NCBI GenBank assembly: GCA_035286595.1
Contig: DATEDA010000137.1
Location: 1 to 22,300 of the forward strand
From: DATEDA01 sp035286595
Lineage (GTDB): Bacteria; Pseudomonadota; Gammaproteobacteria; Burkholderiales; SG8-39
Direction of reading: 5' to 3'
DNA: 22,300 bases
Both the position numbers and the translations under genes were made by a program. A model generated the notes under the pieces. It was not told the origin of the DNA. It saw nothing but the letters and a program-made list of their open reading frames with translations, and searched no databases. The stretch's first letter is position 1, and each line of letters starts with the position of its first letter. Positions 1 through 6,261 of this stretch are shown piece after piece.

Positions 1-733
1 CGTGATCGCCGATCGCACGACCGGCGAGGTCATCGGCGATCTCACCGCGCACGACCAGGCGGCGCTGCTCGCGCGAGGCGGGCGCGGCGGCCTCGGCAAC
101 GTCAACTTCAAGTCGAGCGTGAACCGCGCGCCGCGCCGCGCAACGCCCGGCGAGCCGGGCGCGAGCCGCGAGCTCCAACTCGAGCTGAAGGTGCTGGCGG
201 ACGTCGGCCTGCTTGGGCTTCCGAATGCCGGCAAGTCGACCTTCATCCGCGCGGTCTCGAGCGCGCGGCCGAAAGTCGCTGACTACCCGTTCACGACCCT
301 CCACCCGAGCCTCGGCGTGGTCCGCGTCGACGTCCATCGCAGCTTCGTCGTCGCCGACATCCCGGGCCTGATCGAAGGCGCCGCCGAAGGCGCGGGGCTC
401 GGTCATCAGTTCCTCCGCCACCTCGCCCGGACGCGGCTGCTGCTCCATCTCGTCGACGTTGCGGCCCTCGACCCCGGGGCGGATCCGGTGCGCGACGCGC
501 GGGCGATCGTCGCCGAGCTGCGGAAGTACGATGAGCGCCTCTATCGCAAGCCGCGCTGGCTCGTGTTCAACAAGGCCGATCTCCTTCCCGCGGAGGCCGG
601 CGAGCACGCCGCCCGGGAGATCGTGCGCCGGCTGCGCTGGAAAGGGCCCTGGTTCATCACCTCCGCGCTGAGCGGAAAGGGCTGCCGCGAGGTGTGCCAG
701 GCCGTCATGCGCCATCTGGAGGACGGCCGATGA
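1..733 (+). CDS. obgE: GTPase Obg/CgtA, 3' part (5' end outside window)
   Basis: This is the C-terminal part of the essential Obg GTPase, which binds the large ribosomal subunit and acts in ribosome assembly and growth control. The frame is open from base 2, and 243 codons are visible. The end of the glycine-rich Obg fold comes first (GGRGGLGN), then the G domain: G1 as GLPNAGKST, switch region PFTTLHP, G3 as DIPGLIEGA, G4 as NKAD and G5 as SAL. The protein stops soon after G5, so it lacks the long acidic tail of the E. coli protein. Its TGA overlaps the proB start as ATGA, which suggests translational coupling; obgE-proB order is common in betaproteobacteria. The missing N-terminus is probably about 110 residues, inferred from family length. 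Confidence 0.97.
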   Translation, partial: VIADRTTGEVIGDLTAHDQAALLARGGRGGLGNVNFKSSVNRAPRRATPGEPGASRELQLELKVLADVGLLGLPNAGKSTFIRAVSSARPKVADYPFTTLHPSLGVVRVDVHRSFVVADIPGLIEGAAEGAGLGHQFLRHLARTRLLLHLVDVAALDPGADPVRDARAIVAELRKYDERLYRKPRWLVFNKADLLPAEAGEHAAREIVRRLRWKGPWFITSALSGKGCREVCQAVMRHLEDGR

Positions 734-1848
734 GTTCTCGCCTCAGCAACGCCAGGCGGTTCGTCGTGAAGGTCGGGAGCTCGCTGGTGACCAACCGCGG
801 CGAGGGCCTCGACGTCGCCGCGATCGCGAGCTGGGTGGCGCAGGTGGCGCTGCTCCGCGCCGCGGGCAAGGAAGTCGTCCTGGTGTCGAGCGGGGCGATC
901 GCCGAAGGCATGCGGCGGCTCGGCTGGCGCAAGCGTCCGGTGGCGATGCACGAGCTTCAGGCCGCTGCCGCCGTCGGCCAGATGGGGCTCGTGCAGGCCT
1001 ACGAAAGCTGCTTTCGCGATCACGGCATCCGCACCGCGCAGGTGCTGCTCACGCACGCCGACCTCGCCGATCGGCAACGCTACCTCAACGCCCGCTCCAC
1101 GCTGCGGACGCTGATCGAGCTCGGCGTCGTGCCGGTGGTCAACGAAAACGACACGGTGGTCACTGACGAGATCCGGTTCGGCGACAACGACACCCTCGCC
1201 TCGCTCGTCGCCAACCTGATCGAGGCCGACGTCCTCGTGATCCTCACCGACCAGGCGGGGCTCTATACCGCGGACCCTCGGAAAGATTCCGCGGCGACGC
1301 TCGTCCACGAGGCGCGTGCCGGCGAGCCGCGGCTCGAGGCCATGGCGGGCGGCGTCGGCAGCCTGATCGGGCGCGGCGGCATGCTGACGAAGGTACTGGC
1401 CGCGAAGGGCGCGGCCCGCAGCGGCGCGCACACCGTCATCGCTTCCGGCCATGAGGCCGACGTCCTTGTCCGGCTCGGTCGCGGCGAAGCAACCGGCACG
1501 CTGCTCTACGCCGACACCGCGCCGCTCGCCGCCCGGAAGACCTGGCTCGCTGCGCACGTGCAGGTGACCGGCCGGGTGACGCTCGACGCGGGAGCCGTGC
1601 GCGCGCTCGCGGCCGGGGGCAAGAGCCTCCTCCCGATCGGAGTGAGGGCGGTCGAAGGCGAGTTCGAGCGTGGCGCGGTCGTCGCGTGCGTCGCTCCCGA
1701 CGGCCGCGAGATCGCGCGTGGGCTGGTGAACTACAGCGCCGCGGAATCGCGGCGGATCCTCGGCAAGCCGTCGGGCGAGATCGCGGGGATCCTCGGCTAC
1801 GTGGACGAGCCGGAACTCATCCATCGCGACAACCTGGTCCTGCTCTAG
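730..1848 (+). CDS. proB: Glutamate 5-kinase
   Basis: ProB phosphorylates glutamate to glutamyl 5-phosphate, the first and feedback-controlled step of proline synthesis in the cytoplasm. The product is 372 residues, close to the 367 of E. coli. The amino-acid-kinase domain shows VVKVGSSLV near the N-terminus, then SSGAIAEG, NENDTV and a glycine loop GRGGMLTK. The last 100 or so residues form a PUA domain. I chose ATG at 730 because it overlaps the obgE stop (ATGA) and places the kinase motif at the normal distance; an in-frame ATG at 694 lies inside obgE and would add residues the family lacks. The next gene lies on the other strand and its stop codon abuts this one, so no separate terminator fits between them. 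Confidence 0.97.
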   Translation: MSSRLSNARRFVVKVGSSLVTNRGEGLDVAAIASWVAQVALLRAAGKEVVLVSSGAIAEGMRRLGWRKRPVAMHELQAAAAVGQMGLVQAYESCFRDHGIRTAQVLLTHADLADRQRYLNARSTLRTLIELGVVPVVNENDTVVTDEIRFGDNDTLASLVANLIEADVLVILTDQAGLYTADPRKDSAATLVHEARAGEPRLEAMAGGVGSLIGRGGMLTKVLAAKGAARSGAHTVIASGHEADVLVRLGRGEATGTLLYADTAPLAARKTWLAAHVQVTGRVTLDAGAVRALAAGGKSLLPIGVRAVEGEFERGAVVACVAPDGREIARGLVNYSAAESRRILGKPSGEIAGILGYVDEPELIHRDNLVLL

Positions 1849-2409
1849 CTATCTCGCGATCGGATAATCGGGGAGCGCTGAATCCGCTGCCTCCGGGTGA
1901 CGGCCGAGCTTGAGCGCATCGAGGCCTTCGTTGGCGGAACGGATCGGAGCCCGTTTGGGGCAGAAGTAGTCGCTCCAAAGGACGAACCGGTGCAGGTCCG
2001 TCACTGGCGGTCCGATCCTCAGCCACTGCGGATCGCGCGCTTCGCGCCAGGTGCCGTCGGGTCGACCGTACGCGTAGACCTTGCGCTCGCGCATCGAGCA
2101 GCGAATCCCCTCGTACGAGACGTTCGTCGCTCCGTCGGACTTCGCGACCAAGGTAAACCGCACTAGGTCTTCGCCGACCGAGAGCGAGTCGCGATCGATG
2201 AAGAAGCGGAGCTCGCCCGTCGGCCCGGTGTCAAACCGGATGAGGCGCTCGTCCTTCGGGTACGGCGGCAGCTTTGCTTCCTGCTCTCGCCACGGCGCGG
2301 TGTCGAATGTCGCTGCTGCCGCGCCGGTGTCCTTCGGCTGCTGCTGCGCGGTCGCAACCGGTCCGGCTGCAGCCATGGCAACAAGCGCAGCGCCGAGAGC
2401 GCGCTTCAC
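1849..2409 (-). CDS. CNP1-like family exported protein
   Basis: This 186-residue protein resembles the CNP1-like family of beta- and gammaproteobacterial proteins of unknown function. Residues 1-21 look like a signal peptide (KRALG, then a hydrophobic Ala/Val stretch ending at ATAQ), so it is probably periplasmic or outer-membrane associated. The mature part has the family's mixed beta pattern, for example RFFIDRDSLSVG and VRFTLVAKS, and two cysteines near residues 104 and 150 that could form a disulfide. The start is GTG, overlapping the DUF3501 stop by four bases (GTGA on the coding strand), which suggests translational coupling. In related genomes I recall this gene near proB, rppH and proS; here a redox gene set lies between it and rppH. 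Function unknown. Confidence 0.82.
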   Translation of the reverse strand: MKRALGAALVAMAAAGPVATAQQQPKDTGAAAATFDTAPWREQEAKLPPYPKDERLIRFDTGPTGELRFFIDRDSLSVGEDLVRFTLVAKSDGATNVSYEGIRCSMRERKVYAYGRPDGTWREARDPQWLRIGPPVTDLHRFVLWSDYFCPKRAPIRSANEGLDALKLGRHPEAADSALPDYPIAR

Positions 2410-2990
2410 GCGAGGTCGCCAGCGAGCGAGTCGCGCACGGCCGGCGGGATGGCCGCGACCTCGGCGCGATACTCCGGATGATCCACCCCGACCGCGAGAC
2501 CGGCGCCCGCCTTCAGCGCGCTTGCCATCCCGTCGGTGAGCTCGAACCGCAGGAAATGCACCGACGAGGTCTTCTCCTCGTTCTCGCGCTCGAGATCCTC
2601 GTCGGCCACGGCGAACACCTTCTCGAAGTCGGCGACCCGGATCCAGACCCGGACCTCGATGCCTTTCAGGCGGGCGAGCGCCCGCTTGCGCTCCTCCGGC
2701 TCGGGATACTCGAGCAGCATCGTCGCCTTGAGATTCCGGCCGTCGGGCACGAGCGGATTGTAGGCGTCGAGCTCGCCCTGGATGCCGTCCTCCTCGAAGA
2801 TCCGCTCGACCCGCAGCATCTCCTGGATCTGGTAGCGGATCGTGAGTGCGTCCTCGAAGTCGAGCGTGAGGTGCTCGCCGAGCTGGACTTTCCGGTGCCT
2901 CTTGTGCGCGATCACTTTCGCGCGGAACGCCTCGCGCTGCTTGGCGTAGGCCTCGAGGGAAAGCAGGCTGCCGCGCTCGATCTTCGGCAT
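2406..2990 (-). CDS. DUF3501 family protein
   Basis: This 194-residue soluble protein matches the DUF3501 family: it opens MPKIERGSLLSLEAY, followed by HKRHRKVQLGEHLTLDFED and YQIQEMLRVERIFEEDGI. No catalytic motif is recognisable and it has no cysteine cluster of its own. The ATG at 2990 is two bases after the stop of the upstream Fe-S oxidoreductase, and its own stop overlaps the next start, so the three genes read as one transcript. I prefer this ATG to in-frame starts further upstream because the longer versions run into the oxidoreductase gene and add an Arg/Ala-rich stretch typical of out-of-frame translation. From family knowledge, DUF3501 genes often sit beside this oxidoreductase and rubrerythrin, which suggests a shared role in peroxide or oxygen defence. 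That role is inference. Confidence 0.88.
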   Translation of the reverse strand: MPKIERGSLLSLEAYAKQREAFRAKVIAHKRHRKVQLGEHLTLDFEDALTIRYQIQEMLRVERIFEEDGIQGELDAYNPLVPDGRNLKATMLLEYPEPEERKRALARLKGIEVRVWIRVADFEKVFAVADEDLERENEEKTSSVHFLRFELTDGMASALKAGAGLAVGVDHPEYRAEVAAIPPAVRDSLAGDLA

Positions 2991-2992
2991 AC

Positions 2993-4321
2993 TCAGAGCC
3001 CGTAAGCGATGCGAACGAGCGCGAGCGGGTGCTCGCGCCGCGCCCTCGTCTCGCCCATGCCCTGCTCGATGTGCCGCCCGGCAATCGGGCAATCGGAGCT
3101 GATGAAGTCGGGGTCGGTCTCCGCCATCGCCCTGAACACCGGGCGCCCGATTTTCATCGCATTGGCGAAGTACTCCGTCTTCACGCCCCAGGTCCCGTCG
3201 TGGCCCGCGCAGCGCTCAACGGTGTTGAGCTGCGTGCCCGGGACGAGCTCCAGGAGCTCGCGGGTCTTCTGCCCCATGTTCTGCACCCGCGAGTGGCAGG
3301 GGACGTGATAGGAGACTCTGCCGAGGGGCTTGTTGAAGTCTTTCTTGAGGAGGCCGTCGCGATTGCGGAGCACCAGGTATTCGAACGGGTCGAACATCGC
3401 GTCCGAGACCGCCTTGACGTCGGCGTCGCCGGGAAACACCAGCGGCAACTCCGTCTTGAACATGAGCGTACAGGACGGCACTGCGGTCAGGATGGCATAG
3501 CCTTCACGGGCGAGCCTGACGAGCGACGGGACGTTGCGCTCCTTGAGCCGCGCGACTGCCTCGAGGTCGCCAAGCTCGAGCTTGGGCATGCCGCAGCAGG
3601 CTTCCTTTTCAACCAGCACGTAGGGGATCTCGTTGTGGTCGAGAACCTTCAGCAGATCGTGTCCGATCCCCGGCTCGTTGTAGTTCACGTAGCAGGTGGC
3701 GAAGATCGCCACCTTGCCCGGCGTGCGGCTGCCGTCACGAACCGGGTGCGGCCGGCTCGCGGGAACGCCGCTGCGGAACCTGCTCGCCGCGTACGGCGGC
3801 AGCTTCCGCTCGCGATGGACGCCGAGCGCCTTCTCCATCACCGACCGCGCCACGGCATTTCCGTTGAGCGCGTTCACGGTCTGCGCCACCACCGGGATCG
3901 CCGCGAGCTTCCCGATCGCGTCGGTGCTCGACAGCAGTCGGTCGCGGGCCCGGACCTCGCCCTTGCGGAACTTCACCGCCTTCGCGCGCAGCATGAGGTG
4001 CGGGAAATCGACGTTCCACGGATGCGGCGGGACGTACGGGCACTTGGTCATGTAGCAGAGGTCGCAGAGGTAGCACTGGTCCACGACCTTCCAGTAGTCC
4101 CGCCGCTCGACCCCGTCGACCTCGCCGGTCTTGCCCCCGTCGACCAGGTCGAAAAGGGTCGGAAACGCCGTGCACAGGCTGACGCAGCGACGGCAGCCGT
4201 GGCAGATGTCGAAGACGCGGTGGAGCTCGCCGTGGAGCTTCTCCTCGTCGTAGAACTCGGCCGACTGCCAATCAAGGGCGTGGCGAGTCGGGGCCTCGAG
4301 ACTGCCTTCTCGAACGCTCAT
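2993..4321 (-). CDS. Fe-S oxidoreductase, GlpC/heterodisulfide-reductase-related (CCG domains)
   Basis: This 442-residue protein is built like the iron-sulfur subunits of anaerobic glycerol-3-phosphate dehydrogenase, glycolate oxidase and HdrD. An N-terminal double [4Fe-4S] ferredoxin module has Cys 40, 43, 46 and 50 (C-x2-C-x2-C-x3-C) and Cys 83, 86, 89 and 94 (the last followed by Pro). Two CCG-type domains follow: the first has Cys 210, the pair 242-243 and Cys 284; the second has Cys 342, a single Cys 371 in CAGHDG where the CC pair would normally be, and Cys 411. It therefore probably carries electrons between a donor and an active cluster. No flavin subunit is adjacent. Downstream are DUF3501 and upstream rubrerythrin, so I infer it helps reduce rubrerythrin; GlpC-like roles remain possible. 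Confidence 0.88.
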   Translation of the reverse strand: MSVREGSLEAPTRHALDWQSAEFYDEEKLHGELHRVFDICHGCRRCVSLCTAFPTLFDLVDGGKTGEVDGVERRDYWKVVDQCYLCDLCYMTKCPYVPPHPWNVDFPHLMLRAKAVKFRKGEVRARDRLLSSTDAIGKLAAIPVVAQTVNALNGNAVARSVMEKALGVHRERKLPPYAASRFRSGVPASRPHPVRDGSRTPGKVAIFATCYVNYNEPGIGHDLLKVLDHNEIPYVLVEKEACCGMPKLELGDLEAVARLKERNVPSLVRLAREGYAILTAVPSCTLMFKTELPLVFPGDADVKAVSDAMFDPFEYLVLRNRDGLLKKDFNKPLGRVSYHVPCHSRVQNMGQKTRELLELVPGTQLNTVERCAGHDGTWGVKTEYFANAMKIGRPVFRAMAETDPDFISSDCPIAGRHIEQGMGETRARREHPLALVRIAYGL

Positions 4322-4347
4322 GGGCTTGGGTCCGGCCGTGGATGCGG

Positions 4348-4372
4348 AAAAAAAGGAGCGGCGGGCCGCCCC
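4348..4372 (-). terminator. Intrinsic terminator after rubrerythrin
   Basis: Read on the minus strand, GGGGCGG-CCCG-CCGCTCC forms a 7-bp stem (one G-U pair) with a four-base loop, followed directly by seven T residues. This is a textbook factor-independent terminator lying 22 bases after the rubrerythrin stop. The next gene's ATG is only 26 bases beyond the T-run. Confidence 0.9.
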
Positions 4373-4394
4373 TTCCGCGGGTGTGCCCTCGGGC

Positions 4395-4817
4395 TCAGTC
4401 GGTGAGCGCGTCGAGGGCCTTCTGGAACCGGTTCGCGTGCGAGCGCTCGGCCTTCGCGAGCGTCTCGAACCAGTCGGCGATCTCCTCGAAGCCTTCCTGG
4501 CGGGCTTGCTTCGCCATGCCCGGGTACATGTCGGTGTACTCGTGGGTCTCGCCTGCGATCGCGGCTTTCAGGTTCTCGCGCGTGCGGCCGATCGGCAGCC
4601 CGGTCGCCGGATCGCCGACCTGTTCCAGATACTCCAGGTGCCCGTGCGCATGGCCGGTCTCGCCTTCGGCCGTCGAGCGGAAGACCGCGGACACGTCGTT
4701 CTGGCCTTCCACGTCCGCCTTGTTCGCGAAGTACAGGTAGCGGCGGTTCGCCTGGGATTCGCCAGCGAACGCGTCCTTGAGGTTTTTCTCGGTCTTCGAA
4801 CCTTTCAGTGCTGCCAT
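4395..4817 (-). CDS. rbr: Rubrerythrin (diiron domain only)
   Basis: Rubrerythrins reduce hydrogen peroxide to water at a non-sulfur diiron site in a four-helix bundle. This 140-residue protein has the whole ligand set: Glu20, Glu53 and His56 (E-x2-H), Glu90 and Glu93 (E-x2-E), and Glu124 and His127 (E-x2-H). It ends after the fourth helix and has no C-terminal rubredoxin domain and no CxxC pair, so electrons must come from a separate protein; the Fe-S oxidoreductase encoded next is a good candidate (inference). A strong Shine-Dalgarno AAGGAG sits six bases before the ATG. Upstream are a near-consensus promoter and an inverted repeat over the expected start of transcription, and downstream is an intrinsic terminator, so this looks like a strongly expressed, regulated short transcript. 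Confidence 0.95.
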   Translation of the reverse strand: MAALKGSKTEKNLKDAFAGESQANRRYLYFANKADVEGQNDVSAVFRSTAEGETGHAHGHLEYLEQVGDPATGLPIGRTRENLKAAIAGETHEYTDMYPGMAKQARQEGFEEIADWFETLAKAERSHANRFQKALDALTD

Positions 4818-4848
4818 CGGAGTCTCCTTTTGTCGCGCGGGTCGGGAC

Positions 4849-4863
4849 TTAGACTTGCTCTAA
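4849..4863. promoter_or_regulatory. Inverted repeat TTAGA-N5-TCTAA, candidate repressor operator of rbr
   Basis: Perfect 5-bp arms flank the spacer CTTGC. The element lies about 5 to 20 bases downstream of the transcription start predicted from the rbr promoter, where a bound repressor would block initiation or escape. Its AT-rich arms stand out from the GC-rich surroundings. A Fur/PerR-type or Rrf2-type regulator would suit a peroxide-defence gene, but the regulator cannot be named from this sequence. Confidence 0.5.
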
Positions 4864-4874
4864 ATAATGGACCC

Positions 4875-4904
4875 ACTATAGATGGGCCGCCAACCCCCTG
4901 TCAA
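4875..4904 (-). promoter_or_regulatory. Sigma-70-type promoter of rubrerythrin
   Basis: On the minus strand a perfect -35 TTGACA (4904-4899) is followed after 18 bases by TATAGT (4880-4875). Transcription should start near 4868, giving a leader of about 50 bases before the rbr ATG. It begins 15 bases past the end of the CBS-protein gene. The -35 lies in the loop of a CCCCC/GGGGG inverted repeat (4894-4898 and 4912-4916), which could also mark the end of the upstream transcript. Confidence 0.75.
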
Positions 4905-4917
4905 GCCGCGTGGGGGA

Positions 4918-5508
4918 CTAGCGGATCAGCGCGGCCTCCACCTCGGCGAAGGTCCCCGCCACGGCGCTCGCCTCGATGCTGATCCCGAGCTGGGCCGCGA
5001 TCTGTGTCAACGAGAAGATCCCGCGCACCGCGTCGCCGCCCGGTCCCCTTTCGACCACGAGCGCGTGCTGGCGGCCGGCCTTGCGGAGCGTTGCGACCAG
5101 GTGGCCGATCTTGGCGTCGAGCAGGGCGTCGATCGGCAGCGCCTCGATCTGATCGCTCGGCGTCATGATCTCCCGCACCAGGATCTCGTGGTGCTTCACG
5201 TTGCGCTCCAGCGCGATCTGCATCGGCCGCTCGCCGAGGACGTCGTTCGCGGTGATGATGCCGAGCATGCGCCGGTCGTGGTCGACCACGATCAGCGAGC
5301 GCACGCCGCGCCGGATCATCGACCGGTTGGCGTCGTCGACCGAGGTGTCGGGCTCGATCGTCGCCGCGGGGACGATCGCGAAATCGGTCATCACCGACAG
5401 CGCGCGCGAGTCGAGGGTCAGCCGCTCGCCGCTCTGCGCCGCCGCCGCGCGCAGCCGCGCGCCTTTCTCCAGGGGCCGGAGCGGGAGGGCGGCGTAGTCC
5501 AGTGTCAT
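4918..5508 (-). CDS. Tandem CBS-domain protein
   Basis: This 196-residue soluble protein consists mainly of a pair of CBS domains. CBS1 spans roughly residues 38-95 (VMTDFAIVPAATIEPDTSVDDA to GIITANDVLGER) and CBS2 roughly residues 110-178 (VREIMTPSDQIEALPIDAL to GIFSLTQIAAQLG). CBS pairs usually bind adenine nucleotides such as AMP, ATP or SAM and act as energy or ligand sensors. No enzyme or channel domain is fused, so the partner is unknown. A good Shine-Dalgarno, AGGAG, lies seven bases before the ATG. The gene follows rppH after 44 bases on the same strand and may share its transcript. That gap contains a GCGGGC/GCCCGC hairpin (5531-5546) with no T-run. Confidence 0.88.
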   Translation of the reverse strand: MTLDYAALPLRPLEKGARLRAAAAQSGERLTLDSRALSVMTDFAIVPAATIEPDTSVDDANRSMIRRGVRSLIVVDHDRRMLGIITANDVLGERPMQIALERNVKHHEILVREIMTPSDQIEALPIDALLDAKIGHLVATLRKAGRQHALVVERGPGGDAVRGIFSLTQIAAQLGISIEASAVAGTFAEVEAALIR

Positions 5509-5552
5509 CGTGGGTCTCCTGGCGGCTGGGGCGGGCCGACGCCCGCGTTGCG

Positions 5553-6071
5553 CTAACGCGGCTCGCGCAGCGGGCGCGCGCCGTTATGCCGCCGGTGGTC
5601 GCGGATGAGGAACCGGGCCAGCTCGGTCAGCGCCTGCTGATACACGTCCCGCTTGAACTCGATCACCGACTCGAGCGGCACCCAGTAATCGCTCCAGCGC
5701 CAGGCGTCGAACTCGGGCCGCTCGCTCCCGCGCAGCCGAACGTCGCAATCCCGCCCGACGAGGCGGAGCAGGAACCAGATCTGCTTCTGGCCCCGGTAGC
5801 TGCCCCGCCACTCGCGCTTGATCCACTGCGGCGGCACTTCATACCGCAGCCACCCGCGCGTTCGCCCGAGAATCCGCACGTGGTCGGCGTGCAACCCCAC
5901 CTCCTCGTGCAGCTCCCGGTACATCGCCTGCTCCGGCGTCTCGCCGTGCTTGATACCGCCTTGCGGGAACTGCCAGGAGTGTTCGTGTACGCGCTTGCCC
6001 CAGAAGACCTCGTTCTTGTGGTTGCAGAGGACAATGCCGACGTTCGGGCGGTAGCCCTCGCGATCGAGCAT
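5553..6071 (-). CDS. rppH: RNA pyrophosphohydrolase (Nudix)
   Basis: RppH removes pyrophosphate from 5'-triphosphate RNA ends and thereby starts RNase E-dependent mRNA decay. The 172-residue product begins MLDREGYRPNVGIVLCN, the usual family opening, and carries a complete Nudix box at residues 38-59: Gly38, Glu44, Arg52, Glu53, Glu56, Glu57 and Gly59. WQFPQGG and the IWFLLRL/FDAWRW segments are also typical. The ATG at 6071 has GGAGA about six bases upstream. A longer in-frame version reaching 6296 runs across the shared promoter region and into proS on the other strand, so I reject it. The gene is divergent from proS and followed by the CBS-protein gene; rppH next to proS is a common arrangement in betaproteobacteria. 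Confidence 0.95.
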   Translation of the reverse strand: MLDREGYRPNVGIVLCNHKNEVFWGKRVHEHSWQFPQGGIKHGETPEQAMYRELHEEVGLHADHVRILGRTRGWLRYEVPPQWIKREWRGSYRGQKQIWFLLRLVGRDCDVRLRGSERPEFDAWRWSDYWVPLESVIEFKRDVYQQALTELARFLIRDHRRHNGARPLREPR

Positions 6072-6229
6072 GATCGTCTCCGTAGCTTGGTTGTCCGGAA
6101 CCATTCTTTCACAACTCCCCGGGGCTGGAAAGCATGCCGGGGGCGCGGTGCACCGCAGCCGGGTGCGACGCGCACCGCTCGACCGCGCGGCGCCGGGGAT
6201 CGCGGGACGGCCTCGCGAAGCATCCGGGC

Positions 6230-6235
6230 TAGAAT
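6230..6235 (+). promoter_or_regulatory. Possible -10 element of proS (TAGAAT)
   Basis: TAGAAT lies 26 bases before the proS ATG, in the 190-base region between the divergent genes rppH and proS. It would start transcription near 6242, leaving a leader of about 20 bases. No convincing -35 is found 16-18 bases upstream. I found nothing else firm in 6072-6229. Confidence 0.35.
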
Positions 6236-6261
6236 TCGACCCTTTTCCGGGGCTCGTCGCG

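Noticed and set aside
541..1824. 427-codon open frame antisense to proB
   Set aside because: Rich in Arg, His, Asp and Ala with no recognisable motif, fully opposite a clear proB. High GC content makes long antisense frames common.
3029..4405. 458-codon open frame antisense to the Fe-S oxidoreductase
   Set aside because: It mirrors a well-supported cysteine-motif protein; its composition is typical of reverse-strand translation of GC-rich genes.
5531..5546. GCGGGC-CGAC-GCCCGC hairpin between rppH and the CBS-protein gene
   Set aside because: A good stem but no T-run on either strand; not called as a terminator.
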